From Guadua angustifolia (lineage: Eukaryota > Streptophyta > Magnoliopsida > Poales > Poaceae): a DNA stretch of 64,000 bases. Below are positions 9,839 through 21,509 of this stretch, one piece after another. The notes beneath the pieces were generated by a model. It was not told the DNA's origin, ran no database searches, and worked only from the letters and a program-made list of their open reading frames with translations. The position numbers and the translations under genes were made by a program. The stretch covers positions 20,240,463 through 20,304,462 of the forward strand of contig CM070514.1 of the NCBI GenBank assembly GCA_036346375.1, in the 5' to 3' direction. The first letter of the stretch is position 1. Every line of letters starts with the position of its first letter.

Positions 9839-10900
9839 ATGGCGAGCGGCAGTGACGACCGAAGGGCTGGTAAGCGGGCGGCGGCGGCAGAGCCTCGGGG
9901 CTCGAACCCCCGGAGGCTTTGCACCGCGGCCGGTTCTTCCACAGTCGTGGCGAGGGGAGGGCTTACCCTGCCCTCGTCGATCTTCCGCACCTGGAGTCCC
10001 CTTCCTGAGTGAGTTTACTTTGCTTGGCCTTTTCGGATGGCTTTGATTTCCTTCCGTTGCTGACGCTGGGCTGCCTCTTCTGTCTTCTAGCGCCACTGGC
10101 TCAGGCTCTCACGGGCCACCCACGGCGCCTCCGCCGGCCTCTTTGGCGGGGGTGGCGGATGTCGCTGGGGCCACTTCTGACGCTCCCCCAGCCGCCCCGA
10201 GCAATCCCCGTGCGGCGGGAGCCCGGGCGGCGGATATGGCGGCGGCTGCAGGCCACGTTCAACGTCCAGGCCACAACAGCCGCCGCCCAGGAGGCAAAAG
10301 CGTTGTGGCAGCGGGCTCGGGTCCGGGGCATTGAGGGGGAACTTGCGAGGACGCGCGAAGAGGCGCTGACGCAGCGAGCTCGGGCCGAGGTTGTCGAAGA
10401 AGAGCTCGCTAAGGTGCGCGAGGAGGCATCGTCGCTGCGGGCTCACGCTCGGGCCGCCGAGGAAGACCACGGCAAAATGCACGAGGAGCACTTAGCCTCG
10501 CGCGAGAGTCTCCTGTCCATGCTCCGCCCAGCCTTCGAGAGCGTGGGCGGAGCACCGAGCTCTAGGGTGAGGCTAACGAGCTGCTGGAGCGCATCGCATC
10601 GCAAGACGCTTCGCCTCACCCAGCGGCCGACGCCTTTGGCGACCGCTTGCCTTTGAACGAAAGCGCTCCGCTCGCGAGGGGCGGGAGGTTGTTGTGCTGG
10701 CGGCGTAGTACGTGTTGGTTCCCAGCGTCGGCGTAGCGCCTCCTTCGACCCGGACGGCGATCGCCACCGGATCGAGATGACGCGCCAGCGCGGCCGGCGC
10801 ACGGGCGGTGGTGGAGACGGTAGCGAGGCGGATCAGCGTCGATGCCCGAGACGCGGACGACGAGGGCGACTTCGACTCCGACGACGACGCCTTCGGCTAG
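9839..10900 (+). pseudogene. Antisense coiled-coil extra ORF (aORF) of element B
   Basis: The ATG at 9839 opens a 170-nt first exon (MASGSDDRRAGK...). The frame closes with TGA unless the 82-bp intron 10009-10090 (GTGAGT donor, TTCTAG acceptor) is removed; splicing continues into an Ala/Pro-rich stretch. A frameshift near 10240-10320 then leads to a heptad-like charged region (GIEGELARTREEALTQR onward, 10330-10540) predicted to form a coiled coil. Further shifts follow. The last frame ends in an acidic tail (DEGDFDSDDDAFG) with TAG at 10898-10900. The gene runs opposite to gag-pol and lies between integrase and 3' LTR, as in other Tat elements with an antisense ORF. Function is unknown; the Transposase_28 domain is not visible here. 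It is broken by at least two frameshifts. Confidence 0.65.
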
Positions 10901-11390
10901 GAGCCTTCTAGGCGCCTGCGTCTAACTTTTGCTTCTGTGCGGTGTAATGTCTGTACATTATATGTCATAGAACTTTTGCTTGGTATTTTGCATTTCCTTT
11001 CTGTGACGAGCACTCGTCGAACAACCGTAGCCCTTAGGAACCACTAGGGTTGTTAGAGCATAGGTCGGAGCACTAACACTTTGAGGGAGATACGAAAATA
11101 GCAAGGGGCTTAGCAGCCCAAAGGCGCGTCCCTAATCGACCATGGGTCGCCCTGCATTGGTACTTCCTTCCCCCGCCAAAGCGCTATTTCGCAACCATAG
11201 CCGCCGAGGCGTAGACCGTAGCACTTGGGTCGAGAGGGTTACCGCTTGCGGGCCCCAGTAGCCAGTCGGGACACTGACTTGGATGAGTATGCGAACAAAT
11301 AGCCCCCGAGTGGTGCATGAGGACCAGGGCGTGGTCGGCACGCTGCGCCTCGAACTCGGAGGATTTGTTGGGGACACAGGAATAAAGGGA
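10901..11390. other. Spacer between antisense ORF 2 and integrase of B
   Basis: About 490 bp between two convergent genes. It probably holds the 3' ends of both transcripts. There is no recognisable coding sequence; a short AT-rich stretch lies at 10935-11005. Confidence 0.5.
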
Positions 11391-12480
11391 AAGTTTTAGG
11401 GATAGAATCACCTTAACTTCTCAATATTCCATGCGTTTGGTACAATGTTGCCATCGGCGTCTTTGAGTTGAAAGGTGCCGGGTCGGAGGACCTCCACGAT
11501 GGTGAAGGGTCCCTCCCACGGAGGGGACGATTTTGTGCTTGCCTCTGTTGGATCGAACTCGGCGCAGACTGTGTCGCCAACACTGAAGGGATCCGATCAT
11601 GACCTAGCGGCTATGGTAGTGCCGCAGCGTCTGCTGATACTTGGCCGATCGCAGACAGCTACATCGCCGCTACTCGCCGAGCCTGGTCGATGGCGTCTTG
11701 TTGTTGCTTGCCGAGCCCCCGTGCCTCGTCGAAGGCTTGTAGTCTTGGGGCGCCAGATTCGTGTCGGTCGGCAGACGGCTTCAAAGACCAACACCATGAA
11801 GAATGGTGTGAACCCGGCCGATCGAAGTCGGTGGTCTGCAGCTCCATAGAACGGAGGGCAGCTCGCCGCTTATCGCCCCGCCAATTTCTTCATCGACTGA
11901 AGATTCGCGGCTTGAGCCCTGGAGGATCATGTCGTTTGCCTGCTCGACCTGGCCGTTGGTCCGCGGATGAGCTACAACCGCCCAGTCGACGTGAATGTTG
12001 AAGTCGTCGTAGAACTCGAGGAACTCCTTCCCCGTGAACTGCGTTCCGTTATCAGTGATGATGGAGTTCGGGACTCCAAACCGATAAACGATGTCGCGGA
12101 AGAAGTTGGCCGCCTGCACCGAGGTGATGGTGGCGACCGGCTTCGCTTCTATCCACTTGGTGAACTTGTCCACCGCGAGGAGCAGGTGAGTCAAGCCCCT
12201 GGGCGCCTTTTTGAAGGGCCCGACCAAATCAAGTCCCCAAATAGTGAATGGCCACGTGATGGGGATCGTCTACAAGGCTTGCACCGGAAGATGCGTCTGC
12301 CGGGCAAAAAACTGGCACCCTTCGTAGGTGTGAACAATTTGCTCGGCGTCGGCCACGGCGGTCGTCCAGTAGAAACCATGGCGAAAGGCTTTCCCCACGA
12401 GGGACTGGGGTGCGGCGTGGTAGCCGCAGATGCGCCCGGATATCGAAAAGAATCGCTTCTTGGTCACCAGAACGCACTTT
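11391..12480 (-). pseudogene. Integrase of element B
   Basis: Read on the minus strand, 12467-12270 covers the zinc-binding domain, with a typical CQFFARQ motif (first cysteine of the second pair replaced by glycine, YEGCQFF) and GFYWTTA. The catalytic core follows: IWGLDLVGPF with the first D near 12230, IITDNGTQFTG with the second D near 12055, and NGQVEQAND with the E near 11945. A stop lies at 12270 between the first two parts, and frames change after 11900. The C-terminal end (GPFTIVEVLRPGTFQL to NAWNIEKLR) is in another frame at 11400-11510. The catalytic triad is retained but the reading frame is broken. Confidence 0.85.
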
Positions 12481-12519
12481 TTGAGGACTCGAGGGGCTCC
12501 TCTTGTAGAGGTCTTCCCA

Positions 12520-13700
12520 TCAGCCGGGGACGAAGCGACTTCGCCACGAAAGCGAGGCGCCGAGTTGGGTGGGTGTAGGGAGCGATCCGTTGGCCAGCCG
12601 GTCGATGAAAGGCTTCCTCCAGTCGGAGTCGGCGACTAGCATGCCGCGGCCCGACCCGAATGGTTCCGCGTCCGACCGCTCGGTGGTCGGCTGCTCAGTC
12701 GGCGAGTCCAGCCGGACAGAAGGCTTGTGGAGGTCGGAGACGAAGATCCCAAGCGGGACCGGTCCTTTGCTGGAGGCAAGATTGGCTAGGTAGTCGGCCT
12801 CTGCGTTGTAGCATCGGTAGCTATGGTGAAGCTCGAAGCCCTTGAACCTCTCCTCGAGCTTGCGCACCTCACGGTAGTATGCTGCCATGCGGGTGTCACG
12901 ACGCTCCGTCACCTTCATGACTTGATCGACGACAAGCTTGGATTCGTCGTGTACGTAGAGTCGGTACGCGCCGAGGTCGGCAGCGATTCGGAGACCGTTG
13001 ACGAGTGCTTCATACTCGGCGACATTGTTGGTTGCGTCGAAGTGTAGTCGGATGGCGTACTGGAGTTTGTTCCCGAGCGGGGAAACAATGACGACTCCAG
13101 CACCCGCTCCATTCTTGGTGTAGGACCCATCGAAGTACATCATCCAGTACTCGGGGTCCTCGAGCGCCGGTGGCGCCTTGGCTTCGGTCCACTCGGCGAC
13201 GAAGTCAGCCAAGACCTGCGACTTGATCGCCGTCCGGGGGACGTACGATATGTCGAGGCCGTTGAGCTCAAGCGCCCACTTGGCTATTCTTCCAGGAGCG
13301 TCACGGTTGCGGACGATCTCGCCGAGTGGCGAGGAGGTCACCACGGAGATGGGGTGCCGGTCGAAGTAGTGGATTGAGCCTTCGCGATGAGCACCGTGAT
13401 AGAGCGACTTCTGACCTGGGCATCGAGCCTTGAGGGTACCGAGTTTGACTCAAGAGTACTTCGCTAATGAAGTACACCGGCCGCTGTTCCTTGAGCACAT
13501 GGCCTTCTTCGGCTCGCTCTACGACAAGCGTCGTGCTGACGACCTGAGTCGTGGCGGCGATGTAGAGGAGGAGCGGTTCCCCTGGCGCTGGAGCGACCAG
13601 CACCGGGGGTGAAGTCAGGAACACCTTCAGTCGGTTGAGGGCTTCCTAGGCTTCCTGCGTCAAGCTGAAATGATCGAATTTCTTGAGCAGCTTGTAGAGC
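12520..13700 (-). pseudogene. RNase H region (with archaeal-type second RNase H) of element B
   Basis: From 13700 leftwards the first RNase H is decayed (APGEPLLLYIAATTQ, RPVYFISEVL at 13500-13600). The 13344-12520 frame is long and clean (274 codons). It carries the second, archaeal-type RNase H: MMYFDGSYTKNGAGAG with the first D, NNVAEYEALVNGL with the E, and AEADYLANLAS near the end. The middle motif, normally GDSQLV, reads HDESKLV, so the usual aspartate is a glutamate. A dual RNase H is the signature of the Tat lineage. The frame ends before the integrase with TAG at 12520. Confidence 0.85.
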
Positions 13701-13825
13701 GGCATTCCACGCTCGCCAAGGCGAGACACGAAATGGCTCAAAGCTGCAAGGCATCCCGTCAGCTTCTGGACTCCTTTTAGATCGCTGATCGGGCCCATCT
13801 TCATGATCGCGGAGATCTTCTCCTG

Positions 13826-14580
13826 CTATTTCGATGCTGCCGCTACAGAGATGATGAAGCCGAGCAAAGATTCCTTTGGGGACCCCAAAATGCATTTCTC
13901 GATTGAGCGATCTTGAAACCGTCGGAGGTTCGCAAAAGTCTCCTCTAAGTCGGCGACGAGATCGTCAACCTTCTTAGTCTTGACGACAATGTCATCAACG
14001 TACGCCTCGATGTTACGCCCGATTTGGTCGTCGAAACACGTTTGCATACATCGTTGGTATGTAGCACCCGCATTTTTTAGACCAAATGGCATCGTTACAT
14101 AATAGAACGAGCCGAACGGAGTGATGAAAGAAGTCGCGAGCTGGTCGAACTCTTTCATCGCTATCTGGTGGTAGCCCGAGTAGGCATCCGAAAGCGATAG
14201 GACTCGCGACCGCAGATGGAGTCGACAACTTGGTCGATGCGAGGCAATGGAAAAGGGTCCTTGGGACATGCCTTATTCAGGCCTGTGTAGTCAACACACA
14301 TTCTCCATTGCCCAGATTTCTTTTTTACAAGGATAGGGTTGGCTAGCGACTCGGGGTGGCGCACCTCTTTTATGAACCCTGTGGCCAAAAGCTTGGCGAT
14401 TTCCCCTCCTATGATCTTGCGCTTCTCCTCGTCGAAGCGACGCAAGCGTCGAGCGACCGGTGTTGAGCCGGGTCGGATATTCAAGGAGTGCTCGGCGACC
14501 TCCCTTGGGATGCTTGGCATGTCGAAGGGCTTCCATGCGAAGACATCTCGATTGGCGCGGAGGAAGTCGACGAGCGCGCT
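13826..14580 (-). pseudogene. Reverse transcriptase of element B
   Basis: Two overlapping frames carry it. The first (14520-14161) has the fingers region: ANPILVKKKSGQWRMCVDY and KACPKDPFPLPRIDQVVD. The second (from about 14200 to 13826) has LSDAYSGYHQIAM, MPFGLKNAGATYQR and the catalytic AYVDDIVVK box. One frameshift near 14200 separates them, close to the LDAYSGYH motif. The key aspartates are intact. After 13850 the match fades in EKCILGSPKESLLGFI. Confidence 0.9.
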
Positions 14581-14799
14581 TTCCTATTTGGTGGGGAGCG
14601 TGGCTCCGACCCGCACGGTCTTGGCCGAATCGTCGGAATCGACCGCGACGGCCTTCGTGTCCTTGGCGGACTTGAAGGAGCCTGGCCCCGACTTGCCGGA
14701 ATTAGGGGTAGACTCGGAGGTTTCCCTCCGGAGGTTTTCGAGCTCGGCGGACGTGATGAGCGTCGGCCTTACATCGCAATCGTGCTTTCTTGATTGTAG

Positions 14800-15240
14800 G
14801 TGAGCTGAAAAGGCGCGACCACGGTGATCACTCCCCGTGGCTCCGGCATCTTCAGCTTGAGGTAGGTGTAGTTGGGGATGGCCATGAACTTGGCGTAGCA
14901 TGGCCTCCCCATGATGGCGTGGTAGGAGCCTGGAAACCCCACAACCTCGAAGGTGAGGTTTTCCGTGCGGAAGTTATCCGGGCCCCCGAAGGTGATGGGC
15001 TGGTCGATCTACCCGAGAGGATGGGCTTGCTGGCCAGGGACGATGCCGTGGAAGGGCGCCTTGCATGGTCGGAGACGTGAGCGAGGGATTCCCATGGCAT
15101 CGAGAGTCTCAACATACAGGATGTTGAGACTACTGCCGCTGTCCATAAGCACCTTGGACAGGCGCTTGGGCCCCACAACGGGGGCGACGACCAGGGGATA
15201 TCTCCCTGGATGCGGGACGTGGTCAAGGTGGTCAGTCCGA
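14800..15240 (-). pseudogene. Aspartic protease of element B
   Basis: The active-site motif VLMDSGSSLNIL lies near 15140-15160 on the minus strand, in the same frame as the end of gag (15821-15009), which stops with TAG shortly after GIVPGQQAHPLG. The second half of the protease (TFEVVGFPGSYHAIMGRP type text) is in another frame between 14990 and 14850. Family members cut the gag-pol polyprotein. Confidence 0.75.
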
Positions 15241-17240
15241 TCAAAGGTGATTGGGGACTCCGACCACCGGAGGTACTTCGGCGCGGCGGGGGTCGTCGTA
15301 TGGACCTCCCGAAAGGCGAGCTTGAGCCGCCGCTTGTTGGTGTAGCACGACGGCCCACCGAAGATCATGAGGCAGCCGTCGAGTTCCGGGAACTCGACGT
15401 TCGCCTCCTTCTGCTCGGCTTCCGGTGCCGAGTCGCGCTTTTTCCCTTTGCCCCGCGTGAGGGCTCCAAAAATGAAGCGCTTCAGGGTTTTGCAGTCCCT
15501 GTACTTGTGCCTGACAGGGTACCCGTGATAAAGACACAGGCTGTCCATCAGCTTCTCGAAGTGGTCGGGCTCCTGCCGCGCCTGCTGTTTGGCAGGGCGG
15601 TCGACGGCCGTGACCTCCTGGCCTTCGCGGCCTTGCTTCCCCTTCCGCTTCCGCTTGTCGGAGCGGTCGGGGGGTGTGCCGGCTTCGGTGCCGGCCTCTC
15701 GCTTGGCCTTCCCCTTGTCGAAGATGGCCCCCACGGCCTCCTTGCCGGAGGCGTGGTTGGTGGCGATGTCCAAAAGCTCCTTGGTGGTCTTGGGCTTGGC
15801 GCAGCCCAGCTTGTGGACCAAAGCTTTGGAGGTGGTGCCGTAGATGAACGCCCCGACGACGTCGGCATCGTAGATGTCGAGGAGCTCATTGCATTGCTGG
15901 GAGAACCGCCGGATGTAATCCCAGAGACTCTCCTCGCCGCTGCTTGCGCCAGTCCAGGAGTTCCTTGGCGCTTTGTAAGTGCCTCAGAAATTGCCGACGA
16001 AGAGGTTCTTCAGGTCAGCCCAGTTGTTGATGGTCCTCGGGGGCAAATACTCGAGCCAGGCTCGAGCCGAGTTCGTGAGGTAGATGGGGAGGTACTGGAT
16101 GATGAAGAGATCATCCATAGCTCCCCCCACCTGGCACGCAAGCCGGTAATCTTCCAACCAGACACTGGGGTTGGTCGCCCCAGTGTACTTGGCGATGTTG
16201 ACGGTGCTCGAATCTGGTGAAATGTGTTGCGGATCTCCCAGCAGAATGCCTGAGGCCCAGGGCCCTCGGGGCTTGGGCTACGGTCGTGGCGTCGACCATC
16301 GCCCGACGCCTTGGCCCGGGCCGTCGCGCACATCGCCTCCTCCGCGCCTCGAGGGTGGCGCGGACGTTCTGTTTCGGCCAGCGCCAAGACCGGAGTGCGG
16401 AGGCCTGGGTCGCTAATGGCGGGGCGTCTTCGCCGGACCTCGGTGATCCTAAGCGGCAACACGGCTCGGGTGGCTTGAGGAAGCCCCCGAGCGATGGGAA
16501 CCGGAAGCTGCATGTCTTTGACGGAAGACGCTACTGACCCGGAGGTTCCGTAGGTGGCCTTAGCCTCCGGGTCCTCCCAAGACAGGATCTTTGTGGAGCA
16601 AAGATTGCTTTGCCTAAAGAATATTCTCGCCGGTGTGGGGAAGAACAAGAGACCGTCAGACCCCTCGGCCAGTTGGTGTTGTACTGAGCGCGTGGCCGCC
16701 AGTGCGTGGAGGTGCGGGCTGACCGTGCTCCAGGTCGGCCTATAGTTTGTCAAGCTTGGCCTTCTGGGCCTCTAGCTCATCGCTATTTATTCTTTCGAGC
16801 TCAGCGGGCGAAGCTCGAGGTGTTGTTTCGCTGGACCTCCGCAACCTGTGCCTCTCGCGAAGTCGGGGCAGTTCTCGGATTCTGACGGGGTTGCGGTAAG
16901 CCTACCGTGACTTCATATGTTGCACTCCACGAGAGCACAACTTCGCCTCGCATGATGCGCCGTGATCGGAGCGGAGTCATGGCTGGAGGAGCTCTCTAGC
17001 AAGTCATGGACGGAGGCCGGCCGATAGTCGGCCATCGCCACGAAGTTGCGACTTCGCGGGCGAGTCGTCGCCGCTGCTGAAGCTCGGCAATCGGCTGCCA
17101 CCAGAGGTGGGGGTGGCCGAGAGGCTCCCGGCCGGGTCCGTGACAGGCCTCGAAGCCGGAGGCCGCCGAGGGCATCGGCGACAGAGTCCAGGCTCCTAGC
17201 GGAGGCCTGGACCTGAGGGGTGATGGGGACGAGCACAAGC
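15240..17240 (-). pseudogene. Gag of element B with zinc-knuckle-like motif
   Basis: Gag is spread over several frames. From right to left: a leader with Ala/Arg-rich text (17240-16913); a low-complexity region (16750-16300); the capsid core (FIIQYLPIYL, ARAWLEYLPP, INNWADLKNLF at about 16150-16000; ESLWDYIRRFSQQCNEL near 15920; KALVHKLGCAKPKTTKELL from 15821). Next come a basic region and an unusual knuckle, CLYHGYPVRHKYRDC, near 15520. Several frameshifts and stops make it non-functional. The C-x2-H-x4-H-x4-C spacing is typical of Tat gag rather than the standard CCHC. Confidence 0.75.
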
Positions 17241-17372
17241 TCTCCCGCCGGGTTGGCGACGAAGTCGAGGGTGCCGAAGCAGATCCGGCTGCTCTACGCC
17301 GACGCGCCGTTGTTTGTGAAGAAGGCCATCAAGGAGGTGGATGGGAGTCCAGAGATCACTTAAGATGACGAA

Positions 17373-17392
17373 AGCCCCTACGGGCGCACTAA
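17373..17392 (-). other. Primer-binding site region of element B (degenerate)
   Basis: Directly inside the right LTR the minus strand reads AGTGCGCCCGTAGGGGC, a decayed form of the TGGCGCCC...GGGG primer-binding site seen in E and G. The tRNA was not identified. Confidence 0.55.
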
Positions 17393-17478
17393 CCTTGGTG
17401 TTTGGTATAACCGGCAAGTAAATTTGTAAGTATAGAAGTCGTAGCGCCTCTCCTTGAATGGTTAGACTCAGAGTATGC
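17393..17478 (-). mobile_element. 5' LTR of element B, left fragment (split by D)
   Basis: 17397-17470 matches 4401-4472 (GGTGTTT..TATAACCGGCAAGTAAATTTG, then GAATGGTTAGACTCA). The first four bases (CCTT) replace TGTC. After 17470, eight extra bases (GAGTATGC) precede insertion D. The LTR continues at 24569. Confidence 0.85.
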
Positions 17479-20400
17479 TGTGCCCGAATTTACAAATTCG
17501 ACACTCAGGTATTCTCGTGACTAGTCCAGATCGCACTAGTGCACACAAAGCTAAACAGGTATAATATCACATCATACACAAATGAATATTAAATAAAGTA
17601 CTTCAAACATTTATATAAACGAGTGTACGACCTTATGGTCATCCTTACAATAGTTATACACGCAGGCTTACAATTATCGAATAACAAAAGTTCAACAAAT
17701 GAATAAATTAAATCTTCGTGGTGCTCCATCTTCTTCCACACGCCTCGACCGAGGCTTGCTTCCTAGTTCTCGGCCCTTCAACGAACTCCTCTTCATAAGC
17801 AAAGTAAGTCTCTTCTTCTCGTAAGTTTGTCCGCAAGGGTGAGTACACACCAGACTCAACAAGTTATGCATGTAATGCACATCTATTTACTACATGCTTG
17901 TCTTGATACAAAGGATTGGCTTAAATGGTTATTTTGCTTTGCATGAATTTAAAGTAATATTTAATTAGGTTGAAAGCATCAAACCATATAACCAATATAT
18001 ATCTCAAATTGTTTTTCCACAATATTTTGGACACACAAATTCCTAGTCAACTTTATTTTACCACACGGCACCTGACCATCCACCAATTTTATTTTTAGAA
18101 CACTACCCTTGATTGTAATTCTTAGCATTGTCCAAGACTGTGGACTCGGCTATTTGAATAGTTTTGACACTCTGCAGAGGTTGTACACTTTACCCACAAG
18201 ATACCGTCGCTCACCACACAGGTGATTGACCGTAACAAAGCCTTTCAGAGACTTCTACCTCAACCTAAGAACCTATCCGTGTTGCCTCCACTATCACTTT
18301 CCTCACACAGAGCCAAAGTATAGGGCAGACAAACACCGTTGGACGGGTACCAAGCAAGCACAGCCACGCTCCCCTCATAGATTACCCCGTAATCGCAACC
18401 CGAGGTATCAAAGGAGAGATATAAGAATTCTACTAAACTAGGTCTTCCCATTCGGACATGTGGTTGTAACGGAGACTCAGTCAAAGGCTTGCAAGGTAAG
18501 GTCCTTAATCGACCAAGGCAAGACATCCTTCTCTCAATTTGGCACACAGCCCTCACAACACTCAACCCACCCCCATTTGCCACACAGCCCACACAGCACG
18601 AAGCCTCGGTCCACTTGCCCCGCCTAAATCAATTTCACCCCAAGTTGTTAACAAATTGCAACACATGCTCATATTCATCTTTCATGTAGAACCACACAGT
18701 CTCTACATTCCAATGTTAATACCAACATCATTCCACATTTCATTAAAAAGCATTCACTATTCTTTAGTCGGTGTTGATTTTGTAATCCAAATAGAATGGT
18801 TCACGTACATGCATGGCTAAGCAACTATTCACGGCCTAGCCTCCCGTGTTGGCACAATATCATCAACCAACTAATATTACCAAACTAGGGTTATCAAAGG
18901 AATCATGGCATACAAATAATATTAACAAGGTGGCAATAATAATTAGGTTAACTAGCTAATTCACCCAAAATATTTAAACCATTTTTAGTTGAATTAGCAT
19001 GCATAGTTTGAAACAAAATACATTTCGAAATTTAGGAGCAACATGGTCAAAGCATAACTTGCCTTCGAAAAGCAGTGAGTCTTGTTCTAGAGCTTGGTCC
19101 TCAAATTCCGTGTTCTCACTGACTCAACGTCTCACGCTGTATGAGATAAAGAACCAATAAACACACAAAACAACGTACAAACACACATTCGAAAAATACG
19201 ACAAATCAAACTAATTAAGTAACTTCATGAAAACTTCCAGATAATTAGTTTAGTATTTTCTAAGATTTATAAAATTTATTTTGATATTTTTGAACATATA
19301 GTTTAAGAGCTACAAAATTCATAAATTTGAACTTTCCGTAATATTTTAATGGTATAAATTTAATTATAAAATTTCATAAAATTACTATGGCTAGGTATTA
19401 ATATTTACTAATTAACAAAATTTGTCGCACAATTATTCGACTTAAAACGAATTTGTAGCAAAAAACAAAATCTGCAATTTGGTAAGTAAATCACGTACAA
19501 AATTTAACTAGTTATCCCATGCATGGTACTGTTCATAGTGTATACGCATATACTTCTTCTCACAATTTTCTTTGGTTTTCGGTTTCGTTTCACGCGATAG
19601 AGACCAGTGGTAAAAACGGTTTAGCAAGAATGCGCCGAGGTCGGCGTCGATTACGCAACAGTGGCGTGTACAAGGCTAACGGCTAACGACGTGGTCGTCA
19701 AGGATCAAATCAAGGATCAGCAGAAGGCAGCGCAGAGACGATATTAGCATTAATCTTGACTAGTTAGTTTATTTGGGAGTTTGCATTAGTTAGTAAGCTA
19801 CACATGTGTGTCATGAGCGTGAAGTCGCAAGTGCTTTAGAGTCTTTACATGGAGTAGGTGTATTCTCGTATAGGAATTATCTAGTCTGTTGAAATCGAGA
19901 GCTATCGCTCACACTATGCATCGCTCGTATTTGGCCGGCAACAAATGAAACCGTAATGTAAGACTAAAACTACGACAATAGAACTTGAAGTTGGTGATTT
20001 GGAAACAATGCGAAAGGATGTTTGGTGCCGCGGTGATATCGTTGTCGCTTATCTCTATTTATAATAGTCATCAAATTTGTTACATGCTTGAGCTTATAAA
20101 AGATTAAGCTAGATCCTACTGAATCGCTCCTCAAAGGACCGCTTCTTCATAGATTCTGATAACAAAAGGAACTATTCTCCACTGAATACTTTCACGCGGC
20201 TTATATGCTAGTTAAGCTGAGAACTATTATGCATAATAAAACAAACTAAAAAGGGACCGAACACTAAATACTGGACTCAACTAATAAGCAACATGATTAT
20301 CTTTGACATAGTCGTTACTCGCACTAGCTAGGATCGGTTGCATGCAAGAGAGATAAAGGAGTCTACCACTGTTAGCCAGCGCCGATGAGAGGAGCGCCTG

Positions 20401-20823
20401 TCGGCCAGACGAAACGCAGGTAGTGGTCGGCCTTGATCGGCTAGACGGCGTGGTCGACGGCAACGGCGCAGGAAGAGACGAAACTGGCGACAAGGACAAA
20501 ACTTCTTGGCGCTTTCGAAGCGTTGACGGTAATGAGTTTAGAAGGCTAAGAACATTCCATTAGAATGGGATTTGACAAGAGAGGACTCACCACGCCAATC
20601 AAGCTCGCGAGAAAAGTGGAGCGAGCGGAGTTTGCACAGAGAAAAAAAATGAGATGGTAGAAAGGCAAGGAGACTAAAGAAGGAAGGAGGAAATCGTGAT
20701 CGACTAAAACTGAAGGGAAAGCAGAAGAACGATTACAATTGGAAACGGCTGGAAGCTCTTTATTGCATGGTTTAGTGCAGGCAGAGGAAACGACTAGTTA
20801 ATTGAAACATGCTTGCATGCATG

Positions 20824-20826
20824 GTA
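20824..20826. repeat. GTA target duplication of CACTA J (left copy)
   Basis: GTA precedes CACTACAGG and is repeated at 23872-23874 after CCTATAGTG. A 3-bp duplication is diagnostic for CACTA elements. Confidence 0.9.
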
Positions 20827-20844
20827 CACTACAGGAAAACAGTA

Positions 20845-21068
20845 ATTTTTCATCGGTCAAATATAATTTCGTCGGCTAGAATATTACCGACGAAAATAAA
20901 TTTGTTTTTTTGTCGGCTAGAATATTACAAGCGAAAATATGTTTATTTTAAATCGACGCGATGTTATGCCGACGAAAAGGCATTTTTTTTCATCGGCCAA
21001 CTGTAAAAGCCGATGAAAATGTAAACGGTTTCGTCGGCCAAAGGTATAAGCCGACGAAAATAAAAAAC
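20845..21068. repeat. Left subterminal repeat array of CACTA J
   Basis: At least six copies, in both orientations, of the words TCGTCGGC(T/C) and CCGACGAAAA. They pair with the right array at 23340-23860. Confidence 0.85.
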
Positions 21069-21239
21069 CCTAGGTATTTCCTTAACCAGCGACTTCATTA
21101 CCGCTTGCTCACCCGCCTGCCCAACACCCATCGCCCTGCCGCTTGCTCTCGCCGCGCCTGGCCGTCGCCCCGCTCGGCGCCACCACCCCATCACTTCGCC
21201 CGCTCGGCCTGCCCTGATCGCCCGACCCCGATCGCTCGC

Positions 21240-21500
21240 GCCCACCGATTGCCGCTCGGCGCGCCGCCGATCGCAGCGTGCTCGACCACCTCCACCGCCT
21301 CGCCGTCGACATCCCCGGCCTCCAGGTCCGTCCTCCCCTACCTCCGGGTCCCTCGTTGGGTCTAGCCTCCGGCCGTTTGAATGACAAATGGAGTTGATGT
21401 CGTTGTCGCAGGAGGGGAGCCCGGGGTTGGAGGCTGCGACGCAGTACATCAAGGGGCAGCTCGAGGGGCTAGCCGTGCGCGCTGGGCAGCTCAAGGTGAA
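21240..21500 (+). pseudogene. Captured gene fragment in CACTA J (resembles M28-type ER metallopeptidase)
   Basis: Two exon-like blocks flank an intron-like gap of 86 bp (21326-21411; GT donor after CTCCAG, acceptor TTGTCGCAG). Exon-like block 1 can be read as HLHRLAVDIPGLQ (about 21285-21325). Block 2, from 21412, reads EGSPGLEAATQYIKGQLEGL and then AVRAGQLK. The phrase pattern 'EGSPGLE-AA-YIK-QLE' resembles, from memory, the N-terminal region of plant endoplasmic reticulum metallopeptidase 1-like proteins (M28 peptidases). The match covers only a few dozen residues with no catalytic part. GC-rich sequence before it (21100-21240) may be the 5' leader of the captured gene. It is not functional. 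Confidence 0.5.
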
Positions 21501-21509
21501 TCTGGAGGA

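Noticed and set aside
10087..10491. 134-codon ORF on the minus strand
   Set aside because: It is the shadow of the antisense coiled-coil gene on the plus strand.
15210..16220. 336-codon ORF on the plus strand
   Set aside because: It lies antisense to B's gag and protease, which are recognisable on the minus strand. The composition reflects the GC-rich complement; there is no domain, promoter or intron.
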